Assembly: GCF_003443655.1 (NCBI RefSeq)
Contig: NZ_CP031941.1
Coordinates: 4,090,501-4,154,500 of the forward strand
Length of the DNA: 64,000 bases
Source of the DNA: Nostoc sphaeroides
Lineage (GTDB): Bacteria; Cyanobacteriota; Cyanobacteriia; Cyanobacteriales; Nostocaceae
Direction of reading: 5' to 3'
Part shown: piece by piece, positions 18,096-26,945 of the stretch
How the letters are laid out: each line of letters begins with the position of its first letter
Position numbering within the stretch: position 1 is the stretch's first letter
Notes under the pieces: model-generated
What the model saw: the letters and a program-made list of their open reading frames with translations, nothing else
Databases searched by the model: none
Told to the model about the DNA's origin: nothing
Program-made: the position numbers and the translations under genes

Positions 18096-18266
18096 AAGAA
18101 AGTTAGGAGTTAGGAGTGAAGAGTTATGAATTTAAAACTCAATACTCCTGTAGAGACGCGATTAATCGCGTCTCTACTCAATACTCCTGTACAGACGCGA
18201 TTAATCGCGTCTCTACTCAATACTCCTAACTCCTAACTCAATACTCCTAACTCCTAACTTTTTTAA
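18096..18266. repeat. Repeat block with CTCCTAACT heptamers and GACGCGATTAATCGCGTC palindromes
   Basis: Two copies of GACGCGATTAATCGCGTCTC separated by CAATACTCCTGTA, flanked by repeated CTAACTC units. It fills the gap between the convergent M23 and ribE genes. No T-rich terminator is evident, but the palindromes can form hairpins. Confidence 0.75.
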
Positions 18267-18944
18267 TTACAAATACCCGTGTTCTGCTAGAAATGCGGGT
18301 GTAATGCCATCCATACTAGTTTCATCAGTGGTGATGTGTGGGTTGCCAGGGGAAAGGAATTTTTCGACGTATTTGCCGAGAATATCCCCTTCTAGATTCA
18401 CCAAACTTCCAGAAACCAAATAGCGAAGATTTGTATCGGCATAAGTGAGGGGAATTACTGCCACTTTGAATTGAGAGAGTTCTGGCTCATAAGCGGCTAT
18501 TGTGAGACTGATGCCATTGACAGCTATGCTACCTTTGGGGACAATATACCGTGCGATCGCCTTGGATGCAATAAAGGTCATTTCCCAAGAACTAGCTGTT
18601 TGTTCTGCCACTAGCAATCGACCGATGCCGTCTACATGACCCATCACAAAATGACCGCCAACTTTACTGCCCACCCTTAGCGACGCTTCTAAATTGACAT
18701 ATCTCTGTTGCATTTGCTCACCTCCCAACGTTGTGCGGCCTAGCGTTTCTGGTGAAGCCGTGGCAATAAAGCCGTCTTTTAAAACTTTTTCAACTGTCAA
18801 GCAAACACCATCTACTGCAACACTGTCACCATAAGCCAAATCTTGCATAATTACTTCACACGAATGGCTTACACAAGTAATTTGCCAAGAATCGCCCCCC
18901 AAGGGTTCCATCGTTCCTAATGCTTGGATTAATCCTGTAAACAC
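18267..18944 (-). CDS. ribE: Riboflavin synthase alpha chain
   Basis: It dismutates two 6,7-dimethyl-8-ribityllumazine molecules to riboflavin. The 225-residue protein starts MFTGLIQALG and has two lumazine-binding repeats (about 1-95 and 96-200), with VDGVCLTV and VNGISLTI at equivalent places and the GHFVMGHVDG substrate loop. Length matches the family. No FMN riboswitch features are visible upstream. Confidence 0.96.
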   Translation of the reverse strand: MFTGLIQALGTMEPLGGDSWQITCVSHSCEVIMQDLAYGDSVAVDGVCLTVEKVLKDGFIATASPETLGRTTLGGEQMQQRYVNLEASLRVGSKVGGHFVMGHVDGIGRLLVAEQTASSWEMTFIASKAIARYIVPKGSIAVNGISLTIAAYEPELSQFKVAVIPLTYADTNLRYLVSGSLVNLEGDILGKYVEKFLSPGNPHITTDETSMDGITPAFLAEHGYL

Positions 18945-19284
18945 GGCTTTTTTGTCAAACTAACTCTAGTTATTGCCTATTTTTGCTTGAAATCAATTGG
19001 TAATTGTCACAGAAATCTTGAACATCCAAGTATATTTTCTGACTTTTTTCTGTATAGGGATATTAACACATTAGCATCCTTCACAGGGCATACTTGGGTA
19101 AGAAGGTTATTGTCTAAGAAGACCAATTTGACTTACTCTGGTTTTCACCCCAAGTTCGGAGTTTAATAGAAGCAATTATAGAGAACGAATGCTTATGTTT
19201 ATTACTGTCACAAAACCGCCTCAAAATGGGTGCTATTTATTACATAGCATCCAAGGCTCTCAAAGCATTGTAGAGGCTTAGGCA
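18945..19284. other. 340-base divergent intergenic region
   Basis: Between ribE (minus) and the bifunctional-nuclease gene (plus). I see no repeat or RNA motif. A short dyad AAATGGGTGCTATTTATTACATAGCATCC (split as GGGTGCTAT and ATAGCATCC, about 19226-19252) lies upstream of the plus-strand ATG and might be regulatory. Confidence 0.35.
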
Positions 19285-19782
19285 ATGATTGAAATGAAAG
19301 TCGCTGGCATAGCATTAGATGCCATAACCCGCAGCCCGATCGTCCTTTTGAAAGATTCTTCAGATCGGCGGGCTTTGCCAATTTACATTGGTCAGGAACA
19401 AGCAAGGGCAATTATGGGTGCGCTGGAGAATCAAAAGCCTCCCAGACCTTTAACCCACGACCTGATTGTGAATCTTCTAGAGACTTGGAATATGACTCTA
19501 GAAAAGGTGATCATTCATTCCCTGCAAAAGGATACATTTTATGCAGCTTTAATAGTTCAGCAAGGCGAGGTCAAAAAAGAAATTGATGCGCGTCCTAGCG
19601 ATGCGATCGCTATTGCCCTCCGTACAAATACCCCCATCTGGGTAATGGAAGAAGTGATTGCCGATGCTTCTATCCCTGTTGATCGTGATGCAGATGAAGC
19701 CGAACAGCAAGCCTTCCGTGAATTTGTTTCCAATCTCCGTCCTGAAGATTTGATTAAGCGCTTTGGTAATGACGACAGTTAA
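19285..19782 (+). CDS. Bifunctional nuclease (BFN/DUF151) family protein
   Basis: The 165-residue protein begins MIEMKVAGIALDAITRSPIV and has the BFN-domain core LPIYIGQEQARAIMGALE, then ARPSDAIAIALRTNTPIWV. This domain was described in plant and Thermotoga proteins with nuclease activity; in cyanobacteria it is nearly universal and its role is unsettled. The C-terminus is acidic (DRDADEAEQQAFREFVSNL). M4 is an alternative start. Confidence 0.85.
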   Translation: MIEMKVAGIALDAITRSPIVLLKDSSDRRALPIYIGQEQARAIMGALENQKPPRPLTHDLIVNLLETWNMTLEKVIIHSLQKDTFYAALIVQQGEVKKEIDARPSDAIAIALRTNTPIWVMEEVIADASIPVDRDADEAEQQAFREFVSNLRPEDLIKRFGNDDS

Positions 19783-19932
19783 AAAAGTTAGGAGTTAGGA
19801 GTTTGGAGTTAGGAGTTTGGAGTTAGAAGTTAGGAGTTAGGAGTTTGGAGTTATGAATTATGAGTTATGAATTATGAATTATGAGTTATGAGTGATTTTG
19901 CTTCAACTCCTAACTCCTAAGCAAAAAAAGTT
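19783..19932. repeat. GTTAGGA/GTTTGGA/GTTATGA heptamer array
   Basis: About fourteen imperfect 7-base units of GTTRGGA, drifting to GTTATGAATTATGA, end in the complementary ACTCCTAACTCCTAA, so the array can fold on itself. Confidence 0.75.
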
Positions 19933-20098
19933 AGGACTTACGCACACTCTACGAATTATTGGCGTTCTTCTCTAACGAGACGCTGCGCGATGGCGTCAAC
20001 TCTTGGAGACGCGAAGCGCGATAGCGAAGCGGTAGCGAGTCATCGAGCGTCTGGCGGTTCGATAAATTAAGCTTTTCGGCAATTTTTGCGTAAGTCCT
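19933..20098. repeat. MITE-like element, family C, copy 2
   Basis: AGGACTTACGCA at 19933 and its exact complement TGCGTAAGTCCT ending 20098 bound 166 bp. The interior includes GAGACGCTGCGCGATGGCG, a common Nostoc repeat. The remaining bases to 20270 are more heptamer repeats and another GAGACGCTGCGCGA segment; no gene. Confidence 0.7.
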
Positions 20099-20270
20099 GA
20101 AAGTTAAAAGTTAAGAGTTATGAATTACTTCCTTCAACTTCTAACTCCTAACTCTTCTAACTCCTAACCCTTCTCTACGAGACGCTGCGCGAACGGCAGG
20201 TGTTACAGTGAGCTTGTCGAACTGCTCAGGGCATCGCTCCTAACTTCATAACTCCTAACTCTTTTTAAAG

Positions 20271-21401
20271 ATGCAATACCGACGCTTCGGAAAAACGAAT
20301 CTGTACCTCTCGGTTTTTTCTCTGGGAACAATGCGCTACTTGGCTGATTTTGAAAATGCTCACCAGACCATTGAACAAGCCTTAGCGCTAGGAATTAATC
20401 ATCTAGAAACCGCCAGAGGTTACGGCAAAAGTGAGGAGTATCTTGGTAGGGCGTTAAAAGCTGGGTTGTCAGTACCCCGAACGAGGCTTTATATCACTAC
20501 CAAAATTTCAGCCACAGCAGATGCTGACACCATGCGTCGGTGCATCGACGAATCCTTAGAACGATTACAGCTAGATTATTTAGATTGCTTAGGTATTCAT
20601 GGCTTGAACACTTGGCAGCATTTAGAGTGGGTGCAAGCCAAAAATGGCTGTATGCAAGCCGTAGAGGAAGCTATTGCTGATGGTCGAGTGCAGCACGTTG
20701 GTTTTTCCAGCCACGGGTCATTAGAGCTAATTCAGGCTGCAATAAATACAGATTATTTTGAATTTGTCAATCTGCATTATTACTATTTTTTCCAACGGCA
20801 CGCACCAGCGATTCAACTAGCTGCCGAAAAGGACATGGGCATTTTCATTATTTCCCCTGCTGATAAGGGAGGGCGGCTCTACACACCACCCCAAACTCTA
20901 AAAGACCTCTGTTCACCGTATTTCCCCTTAGAATTAAACTATCGCTTTTTACTTGCTGATAGCCGTATTACTACTTTGAGTATCGGCCCAGCAAACCCAA
21001 ATGAATTAAGGGAACCTTTGCGAATCGCTGACGATGATGGAGAGTTAACATCAGCCGAAAATTCTGCTTTTGAACGGTTAGAAAATCACCAAAAAGTTGC
21101 TTTAAAAAATGATAAGTGTAGCCAATGTTATGCTTGTTTGCCCTGTCCAGAAAATATCAATATTCCAGAGGTGTTGCGGTTACGAAATCTTGCAGTGGCA
21201 TACGATATGACTGACTATGGGCAATATCGTTACGGAATGTTTGAAAATGCTGGTCATTGGTTCCCTGGAATGAAAGGCGATCGCTGTACAGAATGCGGAG
21301 ACTGTTTACCTCGGTGTCCAGAAAAGTTAGATATTCCAGCTTTGTTGGAAGATGCTCACCAAAAATTAAGTGGGAAACTAGGTAGGAGATTGTGGGGATA
21401 A
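20271..21401 (+). CDS. Aldo/keto reductase with C-terminal 4Fe-4S ferredoxin domain
   Basis: Residues 1-265 form an aldo/keto reductase barrel with KTNLYLSVFSLGTMR, HLETARGYGKSEEYLG, TTKIS (catalytic Lys) and LGIHGLN. The usual catalytic Asp is Glu (ETARGYG), which is common in this Fe-S subgroup. Residues about 283-350 bear two cysteine clusters, CSQCYACLPCPENINIP and CTECGDCLPRCPEKLDIP, of 4Fe-4S type. NAD(P)H-linked reduction coupled to iron-sulfur electron transfer is the likely role; substrate unknown. The ATG follows repeat sequence directly. Confidence 0.9.
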   Translation: MQYRRFGKTNLYLSVFSLGTMRYLADFENAHQTIEQALALGINHLETARGYGKSEEYLGRALKAGLSVPRTRLYITTKISATADADTMRRCIDESLERLQLDYLDCLGIHGLNTWQHLEWVQAKNGCMQAVEEAIADGRVQHVGFSSHGSLELIQAAINTDYFEFVNLHYYYFFQRHAPAIQLAAEKDMGIFIISPADKGGRLYTPPQTLKDLCSPYFPLELNYRFLLADSRITTLSIGPANPNELREPLRIADDDGELTSAENSAFERLENHQKVALKNDKCSQCYACLPCPENINIPEVLRLRNLAVAYDMTDYGQYRYGMFENAGHWFPGMKGDRCTECGDCLPRCPEKLDIPALLEDAHQKLSGKLGRRLWG

Positions 21402-21661
21402 AAATGTAAACAGGAGTCAGAATTCAGAATATCCGTTAAGGGACTTTCAGAAAATAAAATATACATAAGCCTTGATTTCTTGTTTTGTAGCATGGCTTTT
21501 TACCCCTCTCTAAACTCTCCCCGAAACGGAGAGAGGCTTTGAAACCCAGTTTTAGTTTTTCTCTGGTTGTATGAAACCACCTTGGTGCTACATATAGATG
21601 TAGGGGTCTTAAACCCTTGAACTTACGATAAATTTGTACAGTGCGTAAGTTCTAAGATAAT

Positions 21662-21680
21662 TAAAATGATAATCATTATT
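21662..21680. promoter_or_regulatory. Fur-box-like site
   Basis: TAAAATGATAATCATTATT agrees at about 16 of 19 positions with the classic Fur box GATAATGATAATCATTATC. The dyad centre is intact. It lies immediately before the terminator hairpin, so it would overlap the promoter of a very short plus-strand RNA, or serve a minus-strand transcript. Confidence 0.5.
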
Positions 21681-21719
21681 AATTAGGGAGAGGTTGCCAA
21701 CGGCAACCTCTCCCTTTTT
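21674..21719 (+). ncRNA. Candidate Fur-controlled small RNA (IsaR1-like)
   Basis: If TAAAAT (21662-21667) is a -10 box, transcription would start near 21674 and stop at the terminator at 21719, giving roughly a 45-nt RNA. Short intrinsically terminated RNAs under a Fur-box promoter are how the cyanobacterial iron-stress sRNA IsaR1 is organised; I recall that RNA as about 68 nt. The start is a guess, and I could not compare sequences. Confidence 0.4.
21686..21719 (+). terminator. Strong intrinsic terminator
   Basis: GGGAGAGGTTGCC and GGCAACCTCTCCC form a perfect 13-bp stem with a 3-base loop followed by TTTTT. It sits 285 bases after the aldo/keto reductase stop, so it more likely ends a separate short transcript than that mRNA. 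Confidence 0.85.
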
Positions 21720-21820
21720 GTAGTAAATTCAATGATGATTCAATTTTGGGATGTTTGAGGTGTAAATAGGTGATTCCAAGGGGGTTTTTTATTACTTTTC
21801 AAACATCATCTCACCGTTAG

Positions 21821-22543
21821 CTATACAGGAGTCGCAGTCAAGCTGTAGTTAATCAAGTCGCCGGAGAATTGATAGACCTGGACAAAGTAGTTATCACCAC
21901 GATTCAAAAAATTGGTAATTACATCATTTGAGCCGGAACCAACAGATGAGATGGCAATAACCTCGCCAGGATCAACCACTAAATTGCTATTAATATCCTG
22001 AATAAGTCGGAGATCGGGATCAACAGACTCGACCGGATCGAGAGTAAACCTGAAACTGCCAGCCGTGTTCACAACGAAATTATAGATATCAGAGGTATCA
22101 TTGTTGCTCAAGGAGTCCTTAAAGCTTCTTGAACTCGTTAGAGGGCCAACCGGGATATCGCTGGTCAGGAGGTTACTGGGTAAGGTAAGGCCAGTGGTTG
22201 ATAGCTTCAAATTATATCCACTGTTATTACTAGAAAACCGATTAACTTGAGCTACGTAAGCTCCTGCTGCCTGGTTTGCAATGTTAATTGCTTCATCCGA
22301 GGTGCCACTACGAGATGAAGTACCAAGCTGCGTGTCAACAGCATCAACAATTCCATTACTGTTCAAGTCCTTGAACACTGTGACATCAACATTAGCGCTC
22401 AAGCCAGTGAGAGCCACATTGATGTTACCATCGCTACTAGGTAGGCTGAAACTAAAGGTGTCTTGCGGGTCGAGATTGCCAACAAAGTTACTAACAAGGG
22501 TTGGGGTATTACTGAGTGTACCAAGGCTAAATTCTGCTGCCAT
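21821..22543 (-). CDS. PPC-domain protein with EF-hand-like calcium loops
   Basis: I start at the ATG at 22543 (MAAEFSLGTLSNTPTLVSNF) because AGGAGT lies 7-12 bases upstream; an in-frame ATG 81 bases earlier has no such signal. The 240 residues hold two bacterial pre-peptidase C-terminal (PPC) beta-sandwich domains, about 10-105 and 115-238 (TFSFSLPSSDGNINVALTGL; IYNFVVNTAGSFRFTL). Each includes a loop like a calcium site, DLNSNGIVDAVDTQLG and DINSNLVVDPGE. Such proteins are secreted without a classical signal peptide, often by type I secretion. Function unknown; an extracellular adhesion or matrix role is likely. Confidence 0.75.
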   Translation of the reverse strand: MAAEFSLGTLSNTPTLVSNFVGNLDPQDTFSFSLPSSDGNINVALTGLSANVDVTVFKDLNSNGIVDAVDTQLGTSSRSGTSDEAINIANQAAGAYVAQVNRFSSNNSGYNLKLSTTGLTLPSNLLTSDIPVGPLTSSRSFKDSLSNNDTSDIYNFVVNTAGSFRFTLDPVESVDPDLRLIQDINSNLVVDPGEVIAISSVGSGSNDVITNFLNRGDNYFVQVYQFSGDLINYSLTATPV

Positions 22544-23147
22544 TTTTTTACTCCTGAGATATTCTAAATGATTTTTGATACAGAATACCAAGCAGATAGA
22601 AAAACCAAGGGAGCAATGCTTCAAAGTTAAATCCAGTTTTCATTCACAGTGACATAGCTATATTCTTAATAAAAACAGCTATTTCGCTGCCATGCCCCGT
22701 GTGGGCTATGCCTATGCACTATTAAATAGATGATTTATAGACCTAATTTTTAGCACCCCACTTTTTAGCATTGCCCTTGCTAATTAGAGTGTTAGCAACA
22801 TAATTTTAGCATTGTATGTGCTGTAAGTAATTATCAAATCTTGGCGTTCATTTAAAAGTGCAATACTCTACCTAAGTAGTCAGACAGAATTAATTACACA
22901 ATGTCATTGCGAATGGAGCGAAGCGGAATGAAGCAATCGCAAGGGCTGGGATTGCTTCGCTTCTCTTCGAGACGCTAACGCGAACGCTCGCAATGACTGT
23001 AAATATTTTTGTCCGACTACTTACGCTCTACAGTTCATCATAAAATTTCTGACTCCTGGCTTGTGAGTTCTTTATTGGTAAAATTTATAAAGATTAATAT
23101 AGAGTTAGGAAAATCCGCCCAAGCTGGGGTATCTCGCGCAAAGAAAG
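22544..23147. other. 604-base divergent intergenic region
   Basis: It contains the PPC-gene promoter side, a stretch with repeated TTTTAGCA (22749-22812) and the 151-bp inverted-repeat element at 22873-23023. No gene is supported. Confidence 0.45.
22873..23023. repeat. MITE-like element with TAAGTAGTC termini
   Basis: TAAGTAGTCAGACAGAATTA at the left matches, inverted, TGTCCGACTACTTA at the right (three mismatches over 26 bases). A nested inverted repeat, GTCATTGCGAA and CGCTCGCAATGAC, lies inside. Only one copy is in this window. Confidence 0.6.
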
Positions 23148-24979
23148 ATGAAGATTAAAAAAAAAGAAATATCCTGCGCCAATCACTGACGGTTTTTCGC
23201 TACAGTGGACGGGCTGTAAGCCTAGTATGGACTACTAGCCGATCGCTTACTATTCTTCTGGCGAGTTTAACTTTGGTGGCTGGTCTTTTACCGGCGGCGA
23301 TATCCTACATCAGTAAGTTAATTGTGGATGCAGTGGTATTTGCCTCTCAAGTTCATTCACAAAGCAATGGTTTTGTCAATATTTATCCTTCTCTATCTTA
23401 TGTAGGATTAGAAGCGATCGCTGTAATTTTACTAGCAGGCAGTCAGCGAGGAATCACCATTTGTCAGTCGTTATTGCGGGCACTAATGGGTCAGCGAGTG
23501 AATGTACTCATCTTAGAAAAGGCGCTAACACTCGATCTTAGGCAGTTTGAAGACTCAGAATTTTATGACAAATTGACCAATGCGCGACGAGAAGCATCAG
23601 TTCGTCCCCTTTCTTTAGTAAACCGCACCTTTGGGTTAGTGCAAAATGCTCTTTCCCTATTCACCTACGGTATTTTGCTAGTAAATTTCTCAGGTTGGGC
23701 GGTGGTGGTGCTGATTTTGGCAGCTATGCCTGTATTTATTGCCGAAACAAAGTTTGCTGGAGAAGGCTTTCGCTTATTTAGTTGGCGTGCGGCAGAAACT
23801 CGTCAACAGCACTACTTAGAAAATCTGCTAGCAAGAGAAGATTTTGTCACAGAAGTCAAACTCTACCAACTGGGAGAGATGTTGCTAGGGCGTTACCGCA
23901 ACCTATTCAATCAACTCTATGGCGAAGACCGCGATTTAACTCTGCGGCGAGGATTTTGGGGGTATCTCCTAAGTTTAGTTAGTACTGGTGCTTTTTACCT
24001 AGCTTATGCTTGGATTGTACTGGAAACAGTGCAAGGTAAGATTTCCTTGGGAGATATGACAATGTATCTCACTGTGTTTCGCCAAGGACAATCTACTTTT
24101 TCCAATGCCCTCACTTCTATTGGAGGGATGTATGAGGACAACCTATATTTATCAAATCTCTACGATTTTCTCGAAGAAGAAGTACCAAAATCTTGGGGTA
24201 ATGCAACCATTGGTTTAAATTCCCAAGATGGTATCCGTTTTGAGAACGTATCATTTACTTATCCAGGAAGTTCCAAGCCAGCGTTGACAAACATTTCGCT
24301 GCATTTGAAACCGAGAGAGAAACTGGCAATTGTCGGTGAAAACGGTTCCGGTAAGACTACCTTAATCAAACTACTTACCCGACTCTACACCCCTGACTCT
24401 GGGCGAATTTTCTTAGATGGCTTGGATTTGCAAGAATGGGATGTGGATGTATTGCGGCGTCGCATTGGTGTAATTTTTCAGAACTTTGTCCGCTACCAGT
24501 TCACTGTGGGGGAGAATATTGGCGTCGGAGATGTAGAACATCTCGAAAACAAAACTCGCTGGCGAACTGCTGCTGAAAAAGGCATGTCCCAATCATTTAT
24601 TGACCAATTACCTCAAAGCTTCCAGACTCAACTTGGTCGTTGGTTTAAGGGAGGACAGGAACTTTCTGGGGGACAGTGGCAGAAAATTGCTTTGTCTCGT
24701 GCTTTTATGCGATCGCAAGCAGATATCTTGGTGTTAGATGAACCAACATCAGCAATAGATGCCCAAGCTGAGTTTGAGATTTTCAATCATTTTCGCGCTA
24801 TTACTCAAAATCAGATGGTACTTTTGATTTCCCATCGCTTCTCAACGGTACGAATGGCTGACAAAATCCTAGTTATAGAAAACGGGGAAGTTATAGAACA
24901 AGGAACTCACGAAGAACTGTTACAGCTAGGAGGACGTTATGCCAAATTGTTTTTGTTACAAGCAGCTGGTTATCAATAG
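23148..24979 (+). CDS. ABC exporter (TMD-NBD half-transporter), frameshifted at an A9 tract near its start
   Basis: The transporter frame is open from 23159 but has no ATG; it reads KKRNILRQSLTVFRYSGRAV, then SLVWTTSRSLTILLASLTLV before the first GTG at 23273, which would cut off membrane helix 1. An ATG at 23148 (MKIKKK) is in another frame and joins exactly if the nine-A run at 23157-23165 had ten. With that base the protein has 610 residues: six spans in about 1-330, then Walker A GENGSGKTTL, signature ELSGGQWQK, Walker B ILVLDEPTS and the ISHRFSTV switch. Substrate unknown; a lipid, peptide or glycan exporter. The frameshift could be slippage, sequencing error or a real mutation. Confidence 0.8.
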
Positions 24980-25144
24980 GAAAAGAAGCTAGCAATCTTT
25001 GTGAATTGAGATAGCGATGCCTACGGTCGGCTGCGCCTACGCTCACTTTGTACAAAGCACACTCTATCTAACCACGTTAAACTGTTCAGTAAATATGGGT
25101 CACTAGACGCTCCGTATCGTTAAACATTGCTCCCTGATAAAATT

Positions 25145-25762
25145 ATGCAAATAACAAAACAGCGATACTATACCCCAGAGGAATATTTAGAGCTAGAAGA
25201 AGCTGCTGACTACAAAAGTGAATATATTGATGGGGAAATAATTCCTATGGCGGGTGGAACAGTAAATCATAATCAAATAGCACTCAACTTAAGTACTGAG
25301 TTAAATTTCGCTTTTAAAAAGCAGAACTACCGGGTTTTTATGGGTGATGTTCGTCTATGGATAACCCAAAAGCGTACCTACACTTATCCAGATGTGATGA
25401 TTCTGGCGGATGAACCAGAGTTTTTTAACAACCGAAAGGATATAATTCTGAATCCACAGATTATTGTTGAGGTTTTATCAAAATCTACCAAAGGCTACGA
25501 TCGCGAAGATAAATTTCAGGCTTACCGCACTATTTCCACTTTCCAAGAATACCTGTTAATTGACCAAACTCAGATTCATGTAGATCAATTTTCTAAAACT
25601 GGGAAAAAGCAATGGGCACTTCGTGAATATGATGAAGAAGATGAAGCGATCGCACTTGTAACCGTACCCTTTGAGATTTCCTTACAGGATTTATACAACA
25701 AAGTTAAGTTTGAGCCTGTTGAGTTGGAAGGGGAAAGTGCTGATGTTGAGGGATTGGGGTAA
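25145..25762 (+). CDS. Uma2-family (DUF820) putative endonuclease
   Basis: I choose ATG 25145 over a TTG 18 bases earlier. The 205 residues have the PD-(D/E)xK-like core of Uma2: DYKSEYIDGEIIPMAGGTVN, YPDVMILAD, PQIIVEVLSKSTKGYDREDK and EYLLIDQ. These proteins are strongly expanded in cyanobacteria; the name comes from a restriction-like fold, and their true role is open. The C-terminal 20 residues are acidic. It lies 118 bases upstream of the ParA-like gene on the same strand. Confidence 0.88.
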   Translation: MQITKQRYYTPEEYLELEEAADYKSEYIDGEIIPMAGGTVNHNQIALNLSTELNFAFKKQNYRVFMGDVRLWITQKRTYTYPDVMILADEPEFFNNRKDIILNPQIIVEVLSKSTKGYDREDKFQAYRTISTFQEYLLIDQTQIHVDQFSKTGKKQWALREYDEEDEAIALVTVPFEISLQDLYNKVKFEPVELEGESADVEGLG

Positions 25763-25880
25763 GCTGCAATTCCTAAATCCATTTGTCTTATGTAAGCTTT
25801 TTAAAAGCTATATTTAAGTCATGCAGGCTTTAAAATAATACGTACATCAAAAAACTCAGCAGTTTTAAAGGTAAAATAAA

Positions 25881-26945
25881 ATGGTTTGTAAGATTGCCTT
25901 ATTTAATCACAAGGGTGGTGTCAGCAAGACCACAACTACTTTTCATTTAGGTTGGATGCTTGCTTCCAAAGGTAAGAGAGTTATCCTTGTAGATACCGAT
26001 CCACAATGTAATCTTACAGGGATAGCTCTAAAAGAGGAAACTGAAGATGATGAGACAAGGATAGAAAACATCTACAACACAGTTTCAAATATTAAGACTG
26101 GTTTAGCTCCTGCTTTTGAGTCACAACCAAGGGTTATCGAAGCTGTAGATTGTATTCCAATACAAGGTCAAGAGGGTCTATTTTTGTTACCAGGTCATGT
26201 TGGGTTTGCTGAATACGAAGTAACATTAGGTATCGCCCAAGAACTTAGTGGTTCAATTCAGACGCTTAAAAATCTGCCAGGTTCTATTTCTGATCTTTTG
26301 GAAAAAACTGCTAATAAATTTGATGCTGACTATATTCTAATTGATATGAGTCCAAGTTTAGGAGCAATTAATCAGAACTTACTAATGACCAGTGACTTTT
26401 TCTTAGTGCCTACAACTGCTGATTTCTTCTCTGTAATGGCAATTGATTCTCTATCTAGAATTTTACCTAGATGGTGTAGTTGGGCAAAGATGGCGAGTTC
26501 ACTTCCTATATTAAAAGAAGCAGCTTATCCCTTTCCTGAATTTACATTACGCTTTTTAGGAACTATTGTTCAGAATTATAGAATTATACGAGGTAAAGAA
26601 ACAGCAGCATTTCAATCATGGATAGAAAAAATTGAGCGAAGAGTTGCTTTTAAATTAATTCCAATTTTACGTGATAATAATCTGCTGTTACCTAATAATA
26701 TCTATACTAACCAAGGTATTAATGGTAATTTCACTTTGACAAAGATTTCTAACTTTAACAGTTTAATTGCCTTATCGCAGGAACATAGTACACCAATTTA
26801 TGCGCTAACACCTGAACAGTTAGATCAAAAAGGCAAGGTGTTAGATAATAATCAAGCAAAGCAAGAGGAGTTTAAAAAAACTTTTTCTGACTTAGCAGAT
26901 AAAATTATTGCACTATCATCCAAGAATTATGCAGTCAGCGCTTGA
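25881..26945 (+). CDS. ParA/MinD-family P-loop ATPase
   Basis: The 354-residue protein has the deviant Walker A KGGVSKTTT (K11-T19, with signature Lys at K11), VDTDPQCNLTG, and a Walker-B-like ILIDMSPSLGAINQN. It is longer than plasmid ParA (about 260), with an extra segment of about 60 residues after Walker A' and a C-terminal helical tail. No ParB or parS is visible. Its last 17 bases overlap the next gene, which encodes a HEPN protein, so the pair is co-translated. This suggests a dedicated ATPase-effector module, not chromosome partition; that is inference. Confidence 0.85.
   Translation: MVCKIALFNHKGGVSKTTTTFHLGWMLASKGKRVILVDTDPQCNLTGIALKEETEDDETRIENIYNTVSNIKTGLAPAFESQPRVIEAVDCIPIQGQEGLFLLPGHVGFAEYEVTLGIAQELSGSIQTLKNLPGSISDLLEKTANKFDADYILIDMSPSLGAINQNLLMTSDFFLVPTTADFFSVMAIDSLSRILPRWCSWAKMASSLPILKEAAYPFPEFTLRFLGTIVQNYRIIRGKETAAFQSWIEKIERRVAFKLIPILRDNNLLLPNNIYTNQGINGNFTLTKISNFNSLIALSQEHSTPIYALTPEQLDQKGKVLDNNQAKQEEFKKTFSDLADKIIALSSKNYAVSA

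Larger units (their letters stand above)
21402..21820. other. 419-base convergent intergenic region
   Basis: It lies between two convergent genes. It holds a CTCTCTAAACTCTCCCCG...CGGAGAGAG dispersed repeat (about 21505-21537), an inverted repeat GAACTTACG/CGTAAGTTC (21619-21652), a Fur-box-like dyad and a strong terminator. The last two are listed separately. Confidence 0.5.

Noticed and set aside
18945..19284. FMN riboswitch before ribE
   Set aside because: The conserved AGGG...GAAAGCC segments are absent.
25881..26945. Plasmid or chromosome partition role for the ParA gene
   Set aside because: No ParB, no parS repeats and the gene overlaps a HEPN gene instead.
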